Shown here: positions 1 through 9,548 of the stretch, piece by piece
How positions within the stretch are numbered: the first letter of the stretch is position 1
Layout: every line of letters begins with the position of its first letter
From: Streptantibioticus rubrisoli
Lineage (GTDB): Bacteria; Actinomycetota; Actinomycetes; Streptomycetales; Streptomycetaceae
Direction: 5' to 3'
Assembly (NCBI RefSeq): GCF_024436055.1
Contig: NZ_JANFNH010000010.1
Coordinates: forward strand, 62,001-126,000
DNA: 64,000 nt
Program-made: the position numbers and the translations under genes
Notes under the pieces: model-generated
The model's database searches: none
The model's input: only the letters and a program-made list of their open reading frames with translations
What the model was told of the DNA's origin: nothing

Positions 1-55
1 CGCAGAAGACCTCGTCGAACGACGACCGTAACTCCTCGTCGGGGCAACTGGTCAT
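1..55 (-). CDS. Partial ORF, N-terminus only
   Basis: An ATG at 55 opens a frame that reads leftward out of the window: MTSCPDEELRSSFDEVFC. Only 18 codons are visible, so no family can be named. A weak G-rich stretch lies about 10 bases upstream. Codon 9 is TTA, a codon that is rare in Streptomyces and needs the bldA tRNA. It could be a chance frame; the sequence to the left would settle this. Confidence 0.35.
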   Translation of the reverse strand, partial: MTSCPDEELRSSFDEVFC

Positions 56-204
56 GGGCTGCGCATCCCCCAGATCCGTGCGGCCATGACCGCCGCTCCT
101 CGCGAGTCGCCTCACCGCCGCGGTCGCGAAAAAGCTAGCCGGTTCACCTGCCCCTGACGTGCGGGTGAACCACGGATCACCCCATTGGGTGGCGGCCGTA
201 CCCG

Positions 205-831
205 TCAGTCGTTGGGCACCGTCGCGTACTTGGGGGTGCCCTCGGCCATCTGCCGCAGCACGTCCTTGCGTTCGCGCTTGGAGAGGCGGTCGATGTAGAG
301 GTAGCCGTTGAGGTGGTCGGTCTCGTGCTGGAGGCAGCGGGCGAAGTAGCCGGAGCCCTGCACGGCGATCGGGTTGCCGTGCATGTCCTGGCCGCGCACC
401 ACCGCGTAGTCGGGGCGGGCCAGCTCCATGTAGGCGCCGGGGACGGACAGGCAGCCCTCGTTGGAGTCGTCCAACACCCGCCGCTCCGCGGGGAGTTCGT
501 CGAGCACCGGGTTGACCACATGGCCGACGTGCCGCACACCGTCGTCGTCCGGGCAGTCGTAGACGAAGACCCGCTGGTCCACGCCGATCTGGTTGGCGGC
601 GAGGCCGACGCCCTCGGCGGCCCGCTGGCTGGCGAACATGTCGTCGATGAGCGCGGCGAGCTTGTCGTCGAACTCGGTCACCGTCTGGCACGGCTTGTGC
701 AGCACGGGGTTGCCGACCACGGTGATCGGCCGTACCGTGCCGCGCTCGCGGTGAGCCGCTTCCCGGGCCTCGGCGTCCGTGGTGTCGTCGATGAACTCCG
801 ACCGCTGCTCGGCCTGGTCCTGCTGGGTCAT
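205..831 (-). CDS. def: Peptide deformylase
   Basis: Removes the N-formyl group from nascent proteins in the cytoplasm using a bound metal ion. The 208-residue protein carries all three family motifs in order: [10 protein letters not shown] at residues 74-83, EGCLSVP at 125-131 (metal-binding Cys) and QHETDH at 168-173 (metal-binding HExxH histidines and catalytic Glu). A charged extension of about 30 residues precedes the core, as is common in actinobacterial forms. The ATG start has no strong ribosome site. Convergent or tandem partners are absent; the next gene on the same strand starts about 90 bases upstream. Confidence 0.96.
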   Translation of the reverse strand: MTQQDQAEQRSEFIDDTTDAEAREAAHRERGTVRPITVVGNPVLHKPCQTVTEFDDKLAALIDDMFASQRAAEGVGLAANQIGVDQRVFVYDCPDDDGVRHVGHVVNPVLDELPAERRVLDDSNEGCLSVPGAYMELARPDYAVVRGQDMHGNPIAVQGSGYFARCLQHETDHLNGYLYIDRLSKRERKDVLRQMAEGTPKYATVPND

Positions 832-877
832 GGTCTGCGGTGCGCCTTCCTGGTCCTGACGGTTCTGCCAGTCAAGG

Positions 878-893
878 GTACGGTCACCCGTAC
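878..893. promoter_or_regulatory. Inverted repeat upstream of def
   Basis: GTACGG and CCGTAC arms with a 4-base spacer lie about 50 bases upstream of the def ATG. A TTGACT hexamer sits beside it on the minus strand (870-875), but no good -10 is seen at the right distance. Possibly an operator; function unknown. Confidence 0.25.
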
Positions 894-918
894 GGGCCGG
901 CGGGTCCGCGCCACGTGA

Positions 919-1917
919 TCAGCAGACCTCTTCCAGATCGCGCCAGTCCCGGGTGTCCGGACTGTCCGCCACCCAGCTCTCCAGCAGGCCGCGCACCAGC
1001 CCCGCCGGGGCGGCGATCCCGCACTCGCGCTCCGGCACCCACAGCGCCCCCGGGCTGCGGTGCGACAGATGGCCGGGATGGCCGGGTTCGCCCTTGTCGT
1101 GCGGGTCACGGGAGGCGTCGGAGCCGTCGTCGGTGGGCATCCTGCTCTCCGAGCAGGTGCGGCACAGCAGCCGTACCGAGGACGACCAGTCCTCCGCCGC
1201 GTACCCGGCGTCGGCGGCCAATCGTTCCAGCGCGTCCCGGTCGGCCTCGGTGGCCGCCTCCAGCAGCACCAGCCAGGTCGGCACCGGGGACGGCGCCCAC
1301 AGCTCGATCTCGTCGAAGACCGGGAACGCCCCGCCGTCGGCGGCCACCCGCTCGCCGTGCGGTACGCCGTCGTGCAGCACCACCTCGCCCCAGCGCCGCC
1401 CGGAGGACGGCAGCGGGATGCTCAGCACCTCCAGCCGGGCCGGATCCAGCCTGCGGCCCCACACGACCTCCGCCTCGCCCTCCGGCGACAGCCGCACGGC
1501 GGCGCTGCCCAGCTCCATCCGCACCGGCGCCTCGGAGGACGGGGAGGACGCCGCCGAGGACTGGGCGGCGGGCATCCGCAGGCCGTAGGCCTGCCAGGCG
1601 CGGCGGGCCAGCGGCCAGTCCTGCAGGGCGGTGGCGGCGATGCCGATGTTCCACCAGTCGGGGGCACCGGAGTCACGGTCCAGCAGTGCCACGGCGCGCA
1701 GTCCGGCGGCGCGCGCCTGCTCCCAGTCGTGCCGGAACTTGTGCAGCAGGGCCAGGTTGTACCAGGACTCCGGTAGCCACGGTTCCAGGTCGGCGGCGCG
1801 GGTGAGCAACGCGCCCGCGTCCTCGTAACGCCCGTCGTCGATCAGCGTGAACGCGCGGTCGGTGGCCTGCCGCCACGTGGCGGAGGGCCGGTGCCGCACT
1901 CTGCCGAAGATCCTCAC
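919..1917 (-). CDS. Tetratricopeptide-like repeat protein
   Basis: A soluble protein of about 332 residues. The N-terminal third contains helical TPR-like units (WRQATDRAFTLIDDGRYEDA, then ESWYNLALLHKFRHDWEQAR and a third around WWNIGIAATALQDW). The rest, with many Trp and acidic residues, matches no domain I can name. A CRTC pair occurs near the C-terminus. The frame is open to a GTG at 1953; the GTG at 1917 is preferred because an AGGCGGG stretch lies just before it and the product then begins RIFGRVRH, but this choice is a judgement. Probable role is protein-protein interaction; no specific function can be assigned. Confidence 0.82.
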   Translation of the reverse strand: MRIFGRVRHRPSATWRQATDRAFTLIDDGRYEDAGALLTRAADLEPWLPESWYNLALLHKFRHDWEQARAAGLRAVALLDRDSGAPDWWNIGIAATALQDWPLARRAWQAYGLRMPAAQSSAASSPSSEAPVRMELGSAAVRLSPEGEAEVVWGRRLDPARLEVLSIPLPSSGRRWGEVVLHDGVPHGERVAADGGAFPVFDEIELWAPSPVPTWLVLLEAATEADRDALERLAADAGYAAEDWSSSVRLLCRTCSESRMPTDDGSDASRDPHDKGEPGHPGHLSHRSPGALWVPERECGIAAPAGLVRGLLESWVADSPDTRDWRDLEEVC

Positions 1918-2020
1918 GATTCCCGCCTGCCGGTTGCTCGTCCTGCTACTCACTGGGGTTCGGTGACGCCGAAGGGGTGGGCCGTCCGCGCTCGGCGTTG
2001 ACGGGGTCAGCCGTCGTGCG

Positions 2021-2236
2021 TCACACGATCACGGCCAGTACGTCGCCTTCCTGCACCACATCGCCTTCGGCCACCTTGACCTCGGCGACCACGCCCGCCG
2101 TCTCGGCGAGCACCGGAATCTCCATCTTCATCGACTCCAGGACCAGCACGGTGTCCCCCTCCGCCACATCGTCGCCTTCCTCAGCGACAACCTGCCATAC
2201 ATTCGCCACCATTTCCGCCTGGATTTCGACGGCCAC
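2021..2236 (-). CDS. Biotin/lipoyl attachment carrier protein
   Basis: A free-standing biotinyl/lipoyl domain of 71 residues. The attachment motif ESMKMEIPV contains the MKM lysine that receives biotin, and EGDVVQEGDVLAVI is the typical second hairpin. Stand-alone carriers of this size occur next to the sigH/sigR-rshA/rsrA locus of mycobacteria (TB7.3), which matches its place here, downstream of rsrA. The second of two adjacent GTG codons (2236) is chosen because GGAGG lies 4 bases before it and the length then equals the family's; the frame is open to an ATG at 2281. Its carboxylase partner is not in the window. Confidence 0.85.
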   Translation of the reverse strand: MAVEIQAEMVANVWQVVAEEGDDVAEGDTVLVLESMKMEIPVLAETAGVVAEVKVAEGDVVQEGDVLAVIV

Positions 2237-2336
2237 CACTCCTCCTCGCCCCGCCCCTACCCTCCCCGTGAGCGCATCCAACCACGTTGCCGTGACAGGC
2301 CGCTCATTACCGGCGAGTTCATCCCAGGGCAGCGCA

Positions 2337-2398
2337 CAACGGGCGCGGTCCGCCCTCGGCCCGGGGCACCGGGCATCGAGGGCCGACCGCGCCCGTTG
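2337..2398 (-). terminator. Hairpin after sigR-rsrA
   Basis: Two arms of about 22 bases (2337-2358 and 2377-2398, one mismatch) enclose an 18-base loop, 24 bases beyond the rsrA stop. There is no clear U-tract, but Streptomyces terminators often lack one. It separates the sigR-rsrA operon from the carrier-protein gene. Confidence 0.65.
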
Positions 2399-2421
2399 CG
2401 GGGGTGCGGTGAGCCGGACGG

Positions 2422-2765
2422 CTATGAAGTGGTCTGCGGGCGGCCCTGATCGGGCTCGACGGCCTTCGCCGACGAGGGTGACTCCACCGGCGCCTCGGTG
2501 ACCGGGCCGATCTCGCCGGAGCGGATCAACTCGATCCGGGTGAGCACCTTCGAGCGCAGGTCGCCGGGCACGTCGTCATGCCCGCAGCACCGCTTGACCA
2601 GCTTCTTCACGGCCTGCTCCAAGCCGTACTTCTCCAGGCACGGATGGCACTCTCCGAAGTGCTCCTCCAGCTTGTGCCGGTCCCCCTCGGACATCTCGCT
2701 GTCGAGGTACTCGTAGAGGTGGTCCAACACCTCGGAGCAGTCCGTCTCGTGCGGGTTGCCGCAGC

Positions 2766-2769
<4 letters not shown>
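2422..2769 (-). CDS. rsrA: Zinc-binding redox anti-sigma factor RsrA
   Basis: Holds sigma-R inactive in reducing conditions and releases it when its thiols are oxidised. This ZAS-family protein has 115 residues. Cys11 and the motif H37-xxx-C41-xx-C44 form the zinc/redox centre, with positions matching those described for S. coelicolor RsrA; Cys3, Cys61 and Cys62 are also present. Its ATG overlaps the sigR stop by four bases (ATGA), so translation is coupled and the two proteins are probably made in fixed ratio. The C-terminal 25 residues are a variable tail. A hairpin follows the gene. Confidence 0.96.
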
Positions 2770-3620
<851 letters not shown>

Positions 3621-3659
3621 TCGGCAGCCTTCCTCATCGACGTTCACGTCGACTCGGTC

Positions 3660-3685
3660 AACACGGGGGGTGCGCCCGTCATTCC
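3660..3685 (-). promoter_or_regulatory. Sigma-R promoter of sigR
   Basis: On the minus strand GGAAT (3681-3685), exactly 18 bases, then GTT (3660-3662) match the sigma-R consensus perfectly. Transcription would start near 3652 and yield a transcript that includes the upstream ATG at 3620. This implies positive autoregulation. Confidence 0.85.
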
Positions 3686-3736
3686 CCCCTTGCCCGAATC
3701 CGGCCGTGGACCGGGGCTTCGGGGCACACCCGGAGG

Positions 3737-4378
3737 TCACCGGAGCCAGTTGACGACCGCCGAGGTGAGGAGCTCCAACGCCTCCTCCTGGCCGCAGGGC
3801 GCCCGCTTCGGGACCGCGAAACCGTGGTCGCCGTAAGGGACTTCGACGGGAGCGACGTCCGGCGGGAACTCCTCGGGGTGGCCGAACGGGTCGCGTCCGC
3901 CCTGGACGACCAGTACCGGAACCTTGACGGCGAGCAGCTCGTCCGCCCGGGACCGGTCGTGCCTGCCCGGCGGATGCAGCGGAAAGGACAGCGCCAGCAC
4001 CGCCTTCGCCCCCAGGCCGTCCGCCGTACGGCAGGCCACCCGCGCCCCGGCACTGCGCCCGCCCGCGACCACCGGCAGGCCGGGCCGGGTCAGCGCGGGC
4101 CACAGTGCCCGCCAGGCGGTGTCCAGGGTGCCGGGCGCGGGCGCCACCTTCTTGCCCGCCACCCGCCAGGGCTGCTCCACGAGGGCGACGGTGACCCCGT
4201 GCGGTGGCAGTGCGGCGGCCAGCGCCCGCAGGTCGCGGGCCTCGATGCCGCCTCCGGCGCCGTGGCCCAGGGCCAGCACGGTGTGCGGGCGGGCGGCGGG
4301 GTGCCAGGTGACGCGGGCGTCGCCGACCGGCGTGGCGACCAGCTCACAGGTGCTCGTCGAGGTGCTCGAAACGTTCAA
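3737..4378 (-). CDS. Alpha/beta hydrolase, dienelactone hydrolase/KANL3-Tex30 type
   Basis: A soluble hydrolase of 213 residues. GHGAGGG near residue 39 forms the oxyanion region, [10 protein letters not shown] carries the probable nucleophile Ser, GGRDPFG the Asp and YGDHGF the His, so the triad looks complete. The substrate is unknown. It overlaps the upstream SRAP gene by four bases (ATGA) and is co-transcribed with it. sigR lies downstream but has its own promoter in between. Confidence 0.88.
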   Translation of the reverse strand: MNVSSTSTSTCELVATPVGDARVTWHPAARPHTVLALGHGAGGGIEARDLRALAAALPPHGVTVALVEQPWRVAGKKVAPAPGTLDTAWRALWPALTRPGLPVVAGGRSAGARVACRTADGLGAKAVLALSFPLHPPGRHDRSRADELLAVKVPVLVVQGGRDPFGHPEEFPPDVAPVEVPYGDHGFAVPKRAPCGQEEALELLTSAVVNWLR

Positions 4379-5190
4379 AACAACGTCTCCTCTTCCGGGG
4401 CGGGCAGCGGCTCCAGCAGCTCCGGTCCGTTGTTGCGGACGTTGCTGACCGCGGTGGTCACCGGATATGCCCGCATCATCCCAGGCGGCGGAGGCGCCAG
4501 CAGCTCACGCAGCACCTCCGTGTCGCTGACCGCCGGGTCGAGCCAGGCGTCCCACCGCTCCGGCGGCAGCGCCAGCGGCATCCGCGGGTGGATGTCGGCC
4601 AGCGACCTCGGTCCACCGGCGCTGACCTGCGCCAACGGCGTGGTCTCCGCCGCCGTGGTGACCACCGTGCAGGTCACCCACCACGCCCGTGGATGGTCGT
4701 CGGGCAGGGTGCGGTCCCGCCAGAACTCGTACAGCCCCGCCATCGCCAGCACCGAGCCGTCGGCCGGGGTGACGAAGTAGGGCTGCTTGCGCGGCCGCTT
4801 GCGCAGCCCCTTCTCCTCCAGCTGGCGCTCCTGGCTGCCGGTGACCCACTCGAAGTAGCCGTCCGCGGGCAGCAGACAGCGCCGGGCCGCGAAGGCGCCG
4901 CGGAACGAGGGCTTCTCGTGCACGGTCTCGGCCCGCGCGTTGATCAACTTCGCCGCGCCGTCCGGGGACTTGGCCCAAGACGGTACGAGCCCCCAGCGCA
5001 GCGCCCTGAGTTGGCGTACCGGAACCGGTGACGAGGAACCCTTCTCCGGCCGCTCCAGCACCGCGTGGACGGTGTCGGTCGGCGCGATGTTGTAGTTGGG
5101 TTCCAGCGCCTCGGTCGTCTCCCACTTGCGCACGTCGAAGATCCCCACCAGGTCTTCGGGTTTACGGCTCGCCGCGTATCGCCCGCACAT
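4375..5190 (-). CDS. SRAP-domain protein (HMCES/YedK family)
   Basis: Forms a protective covalent crosslink with abasic sites in single-stranded DNA. The protein has 271 residues and starts MCGRY, so Cys2 is the crosslinking residue once Met is removed. The other active-site residues are visible: Asn and Glu in NARAETV, Glu in DGYFEW and His in HPRMP. It is slightly longer than E. coli YedK because of an insertion near residues 120-135 (lysine/arginine-rich). It is the first gene of a two-gene unit with the alpha/beta hydrolase and is divergent from the M50 gene. Confidence 0.94.
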   Translation of the reverse strand: MCGRYAASRKPEDLVGIFDVRKWETTEALEPNYNIAPTDTVHAVLERPEKGSSSPVPVRQLRALRWGLVPSWAKSPDGAAKLINARAETVHEKPSFRGAFAARRCLLPADGYFEWVTGSQERQLEEKGLRKRPRKQPYFVTPADGSVLAMAGLYEFWRDRTLPDDHPRAWWVTCTVVTTAAETTPLAQVSAGGPRSLADIHPRMPLALPPERWDAWLDPAVSDTEVLRELLAPPPPGMMRAYPVTTAVSNVRNNGPELLEPLPAPEEETLF

Positions 5191-5324
5191 GAGTGCAACA
5201 CTGCCACGGATCCCACCCGTCGCCCGCCGCCACCCTCAGTCGAAGGCGCTGGGCGCCCCTATAGTCGAAGGCCCGCCGCCCGTTCCGGAACCAGCCGGGC
5301 GGCGCCGCGCGTCGCAGGGGAACG

Positions 5325-6050
5325 ATGGACATCAAGAGCATCACCGACGTATGGGACCGGGTCATCGGCACCCAGCCCGACCCGCCGATGTGGCTGGTCT
5401 GGCTGACCGGGGTGATCGCCCTGGCCGCGGTCATACCGCACAACGTGTGGCACGTCACACGCAACGCCGTGACCATCGCGCACGAGGGCGGCCACGGCCT
5501 GGTGGCCCTGCTCATGGGCCGCCGCCTGGAGGGCATCCAGCTGCACTCGGACACCTCCGGCCTGACCGTCTCCCGTGGCAAGCCGCACGGCCTCGGCATG
5601 GTGTTCACCGCCGCCGCGGGCTACACGGCGCCTTCGCTGCTGGGGCTCGGCGGCGCCTGGCTGCTGGCGGCCGGGCACATAACGGCACTGCTGTGGGGGG
5701 CGGTGGCGCTGCTGGCGGCGATGCTGGTGATGATCAGGAACGCCTACGGGGTGCTGACGGTGCTGCTCGCCGGCGGCGCGTTCTTCCTGGTCTCCTGGCT
5801 GACCGGGGCCGCCACGCAGGCGGCGTTCGGGTATCTGGTGGTGTGGTTCCTGCTGCTGGGCGGGGTGCGGCCGGTGTTCGAACTACAGGGCAAGCGGCGG
5901 CGCGGAGGAGCGCCCGACTCCGACGCGGACCAGTTGGCCCGGCTGACCCAGGTACCGGCCGCGATGTGGCTGGTGCTGTTCCACGCGGTGGCGCTGTGCT
6001 CGCTGATCGGCGGCGGGCGCTGGCTACTGGGGATGGGATCCGGCTGGTGA
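5325..6050 (+). CDS. M50-like integral membrane metalloprotease
   Basis: A membrane protein of 241 residues with about six hydrophobic segments. HEGGH at residues 53-57, close to the first segments, is the zinc-binding motif of the M50/M50B-like family. Members cleave membrane substrates, but this branch has no known substrate. The second M50 motif (NPxDG type) is not evident, which is usual in the M50B-like group. The ATG has AGGGGA a few bases upstream. Divergent from the SRAP gene across a 134-base region. Confidence 0.88.
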   Translation: MDIKSITDVWDRVIGTQPDPPMWLVWLTGVIALAAVIPHNVWHVTRNAVTIAHEGGHGLVALLMGRRLEGIQLHSDTSGLTVSRGKPHGLGMVFTAAAGYTAPSLLGLGGAWLLAAGHITALLWGAVALLAAMLVMIRNAYGVLTVLLAGGAFFLVSWLTGAATQAAFGYLVVWFLLLGGVRPVFELQGKRRRGGAPDSDADQLARLTQVPAAMWLVLFHAVALCSLIGGGRWLLGMGSGW

Positions 6051-6179
6051 CCGGCGTCACCCGGTGCCGCACGCAGCGGGTCATGCTCCCGTAGGCTCAT
6101 ACCAAGTCTCTGTTTCACCCAGATTTCGGCCGATCTGATCAAGATCCTCCCCTTCGGGCAGCCACTAGAGTTGCTTCCC

Positions 6180-7541
6180 ATGACCGGTATTCCCGCGGAC
6201 ACCGCCCACTGGCCCGCACCGACCGCATCCGGCGCAGTCGACGCGAACGTCACCGTGCCCGGATCCAAGTCGGTCACCAACCGCGCCCTGGTACTCGCCG
6301 CGCTCGCCTCCGAGCCCGGCTGGCTGCGGCGACCGCTGCGCAGCCGGGACACCCTGCTGATGGCGGAGGCACTGCGTGCCCTCGGCGTCGGCATCGAGGA
6401 GGTCGTCTCGTCCAGCGCCTCCAGCACCGCAGGGGAGGCCTGGCGGGTCATCCCGGCGGGCCTGCACGGCCCGGCCCGGGTCGACGTCGGCAACGCCGGT
6501 ACGGTGATGCGCTTCCTGCCGCCGGTGGCGGCGCTGGCCGACGGGCCCGTGACGTTCGACGGCGACCCGCGCAGCCATGAGCGCCCGCTGCACGGTGTGA
6601 TCGACGCGCTGCGCGCCCTCGGCGCCCGGATCGACGACGAGGGCCGCGGCGCGCTGCCGATGACCGTCCACGGCAGCGGTTCGCTGGCCGGCGGCCGGGT
6701 GAACGTGGACGCCTCCTCGTCCTCGCAGTTCATCAGCGCCCTCCTGCTGTCCGCCCCGCGCTTCAACCAGGGCGTGGAGCTGCGGCACACCGGGGCGACC
6801 CTGCCGTCGCTGCCGCACATCCGGATGACCGTCGACATGCTGCGGCTGGCCGGGGCCAAGGTGGACTCCCCCGAGGGCGGCGGCGAGCCCAACGTCTGGC
6901 GGGTGGACCCCAGCGCGCTGCTCGGCCGGGACCTGACCATCGAGCCCGACCTGTCGAACGCGGCGCCGTTCCTGGCCGCCGCGCTGGTCACCGGCGGCCG
7001 GGTGACCGTCCCCGACTGGCCGACGCACACCACCCAGCCCGGAGACGCGCTGCGCGAGATCTTCACCCGGATGGGTGGGAAGTACACCCTGGACGAGCGC
7101 GGTCTGACCTTCACCGGCACCGGCCGGATCCAGGGCATCGACGCCGATCTGCACGAGGTCGGCGAGCTGACCCCGGTGATCGCGGCCGTCGCGGCGCTGG
7201 CCGACTCCGAGTCGGTACTGCGCGGCATCGCGCACCTGCGGCTGCACGAGACGGACCGACTGGCCGCGCTGGCAAAGGAGTTGAACGAGCTGGGCGGCGA
7301 CGTCACCGAGACCGAGGACGGTCTGCGGATCCGTCCGCGCACCCTGCGCGGCGGTGTCTTCCACACCTACGAGGATCACCGACTGGCCACCGCCGCGGCG
7401 GTGCTCGGCCTGGTGGTCGAGGGCGTGCTGGTGGAGAACGTGGCCACCACCGCCAAGACGCTGCCGGACTTCCCGCAGCTGTGGGCCGGAATGCTCTCGC
7501 GCGCCGCCAGCGGCGACGCGCTGGCCGAACAGGGAGCCTGA
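6180..7541 (+). CDS. aroA: 3-phosphoshikimate 1-carboxyvinyltransferase (EPSP synthase)
   Basis: Sixth step of the shikimate pathway: joins shikimate 3-phosphate and phosphoenolpyruvate. It has 453 residues. Substrate-binding signatures are all present: [13 protein letters not shown] near the N-terminus, [29 protein letters not shown] and the C-terminal [15 protein letters not shown]. An ATG at 6180 is preferred to an in-frame TTG at 6171. No ribosome site is visible before it, so a very short or absent leader is possible. rsgA follows after nine bases, so the two are co-transcribed. Confidence 0.96.
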   Translation: MTGIPADTAHWPAPTASGAVDANVTVPGSKSVTNRALVLAALASEPGWLRRPLRSRDTLLMAEALRALGVGIEEVVSSSASSTAGEAWRVIPAGLHGPARVDVGNAGTVMRFLPPVAALADGPVTFDGDPRSHERPLHGVIDALRALGARIDDEGRGALPMTVHGSGSLAGGRVNVDASSSSQFISALLLSAPRFNQGVELRHTGATLPSLPHIRMTVDMLRLAGAKVDSPEGGGEPNVWRVDPSALLGRDLTIEPDLSNAAPFLAAALVTGGRVTVPDWPTHTTQPGDALREIFTRMGGKYTLDERGLTFTGTGRIQGIDADLHEVGELTPVIAAVAALADSESVLRGIAHLRLHETDRLAALAKELNELGGDVTETEDGLRIRPRTLRGGVFHTYEDHRLATAAAVLGLVVEGVLVENVATTAKTLPDFPQLWAGMLSRAASGDALAEQGA

Positions 7542-7550
7542 CCCCCGGCC

Positions 7551-8558
7551 ATGCGGCGCTACGGCAAGGACACCGACGAAGAGGACGTGCGGGTACGTCC
7601 CGGCAGGAAGGGCAGCCGCCCGCGCACCCGGATCCGCCCCAAGCACGAGGACGCGGCCGAGGGCTTCGTGCTCACCGTGGACCGGGGCCGGATCACCTGC
7701 CTGGTCGAGGACCGCCGGGTCACCGCGATGAAGGCCCGCGAACTGGGCCGCAAGGGCATCGCGGTGGGCGACCGGGTGGACATCGTCGGTGACCTGTCGG
7801 GCGACAAGGACACCCTGGCCCGGATTGTCCGGGTGCGGGAGCGCACCTCGGTGCTGCGCAGGACGGCGGACGACGACGACCCCTACGAGCGGGTGGTGGT
7901 GGCCAACGCCGACCAGTTGGCGATCGTCACCGCGCTCGCCGACCCCGAGCCGCGGCCCCGGCTGATCGACCGCTGCCTGGTGGCGGCCTACGACGCCGGT
8001 CTGGAACCGCTGTTGATCCTGACCAAGTCCGATCTCGCCCCGGCGGAACCGCTGTTGGAGACCTACGCGCCGCTGGGCATCCGCTATGTGGTCACCCGGC
8101 GCGACGAGTTGGAGGGCGCGGCGGCCGACGAGGTGCGCGAGCGGCTGGTCGGACAGATCACCGCCTGCGTCGGGCACAGCGGGGTCGGCAAGACCACGCT
8201 GGTCAACGCCCTGGTGCCGGAGTACGCGCGAGCCACCGGAGACGTCAACGCGGTGACCGGCCGGGGCCGCCACACCACCACCTCGGCGCTCGCGCTGCCG
8301 CTGCCCGGGGACATCGGCGGCTGGGTGATCGACACCCCGGGCGTGCGGTCCTTCGGGCTGCACCATGTCGACCCGTCCCGGGTGATCCACGCCTTCCCCG
8401 ATCTGGAACCGGGCACCGCGGAGTGCCCGCGGGCGTGCAGCCATGACGAGCCGGACTGCGCCCTGGACGCCTGGGTGGCCGGCGGGCACGCGGAACCGGC
8501 CCGGCTCAACTCGCTGCGCCGGCTGCTGGCCACCCGGGAGCGCCGCGAGGGCGACTGA
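7551..8558 (+). CDS. rsgA: Ribosome small-subunit-dependent GTPase A
   Basis: A late 30S assembly GTPase with 335 residues. An N-terminal OB-fold (about residues 35-100) is followed by a circularly permuted G domain: TKSD (G4) comes before GHSGVGKTTLVN (G1) and DTPGVRSF (G3). A C-terminal zinc finger contains CPRACSHDEPDC. The order of motifs is diagnostic for the family. It lies immediately downstream of aroA, an arrangement also known in mycobacteria. Confidence 0.95.
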   Translation: MRRYGKDTDEEDVRVRPGRKGSRPRTRIRPKHEDAAEGFVLTVDRGRITCLVEDRRVTAMKARELGRKGIAVGDRVDIVGDLSGDKDTLARIVRVRERTSVLRRTADDDDPYERVVVANADQLAIVTALADPEPRPRLIDRCLVAAYDAGLEPLLILTKSDLAPAEPLLETYAPLGIRYVVTRRDELEGAAADEVRERLVGQITACVGHSGVGKTTLVNALVPEYARATGDVNAVTGRGRHTTTSALALPLPGDIGGWVIDTPGVRSFGLHHVDPSRVIHAFPDLEPGTAECPRACSHDEPDCALDAWVAGGHAEPARLNSLRRLLATRERREGD

Positions 8559-8672
8559 GCTGGTCCCAGGGCGCCGGATCGACCGAATCGACCGGCTTCG
8601 CCGCACCGTTTGTGTGATGATCGACTAGGACGGAGGTCCGGCGGCACGCGGTGCGGAACGGGAGGCGCGCTT

Positions 8673-8996
8673 ATGGCATGGCTGCTCGTCGTGGTGGCCG
8701 GACTGCTGGAGACCGGCTTCGCCGTCTGCCTCAAGCTCTCCCACGGCTTCACGCGGCTGTGGCCCACCATCGCCTTCGCCAGCTTCGCACTGGGCAGTTT
8801 CGGCCTGTTGACGCTGTCGCTGAAGAAACTGGACGTGGGCGCGGCGTACGCGGTGTGGACCGGCATCGGCGGCGCGGGTACCGCGATCTACGGCATGGTC
8901 TTCCTCGGCGATGTGGTCAGCACCCTCAAACTGGTCTCCGTCGCCTTCGTGTTGGTGGGCGTGGTGGGCCTCCAACTGTCCGGTTCGGCGCACTGA
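8673..8996 (+). CDS. SMR-family exporter, SugE/Gdx type
   Basis: A four-helix inner-membrane drug/metabolite exporter with 107 residues. The essential membrane Glu is in AGLLETGF (about residue 13). The HGFTRLWPT and VGAAYAVWTGIG stretches resemble SugE/Gdx (guanidinium exporters) more than EmrE. GGGAGG lies eight bases before the ATG. Only one SMR gene is present, which fits a homodimeric Gdx-type protein. The 114-base upstream region might hold a leader RNA (see findings). Confidence 0.92.
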   Translation: MAWLLVVVAGLLETGFAVCLKLSHGFTRLWPTIAFASFALGSFGLLTLSLKKLDVGAAYAVWTGIGGAGTAIYGMVFLGDVVSTLKLVSVAFVLVGVVGLQLSGSAH

Positions 8997-9046
8997 TCGC
9001 GCCCCGGGGCGTGCGCCAGCGCGCGGCGGATGATGGGATGCGCCCC

Positions 9047-9499
9047 ATGGACGAGATCACCATTCGCCGTGCCACCGCCGACGACATTCCGGCGATCGTG
9101 GCCCTGCTCGCCGACGACGAACTCGGCGCCACCCGTGAGTCCCCGGACGACCTGCGCCCGTACCGGGCGGCGTTCGCCGAACTCGACGGTGACCCGCACC
9201 AGTTGCTGGTGGTGGCGGACCGGGCTGGAGAGGTGGTCGGCACCGCGCAGTTGACGTATCTGCCCGGACTGTCCCGCAAGGGCGCCACCCGTGCCCAGAT
9301 CGAGGGGGTACGGGTCAGCGGCACCGAGCGCGGCAGCGGGCTCGGCTCCCGGCTCATCGAGTGGTGCGTGGCCCGGGCGAGGGAGCACCGCTGCGCGCTG
9401 GTGCAGCTCACTTCGGACGTCACCCGGCTCGACGCGCACCGCTTCTACGAGAAGTTGGGCTTCCAGGCCAGCCACATCGGCTTCAAGCTTCCGCTGTGA
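9047..9499 (+). CDS. GNAT-family N-acetyltransferase
   Basis: A soluble protein of about 150 residues. The acetyl-CoA binding loop is in the stretch VRVSGTERGSGLGSRLIEW (R/Q-x-x-G-x-G/A pattern) and the C-terminal motif is HRFYEKLGFQASHIGFKL. The acceptor substrate is unknown. An in-frame ATG nine bases upstream is an alternative start. Convergent with the TetR gene; a short GGGGG/CCCCC hairpin at 9516-9529 lies between them. Confidence 0.88.
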   Translation: MDEITIRRATADDIPAIVALLADDELGATRESPDDLRPYRAAFAELDGDPHQLLVVADRAGEVVGTAQLTYLPGLSRKGATRAQIEGVRVSGTERGSGLGSRLIEWCVARAREHRCALVQLTSDVTRLDAHRFYEKLGFQASHIGFKLPL

Positions 9500-9548
9500 G
9501 GTCTCGCTCCCGTTCGGGGGCAAGCCCCCAAACCCCCTGAGCTCGCGG

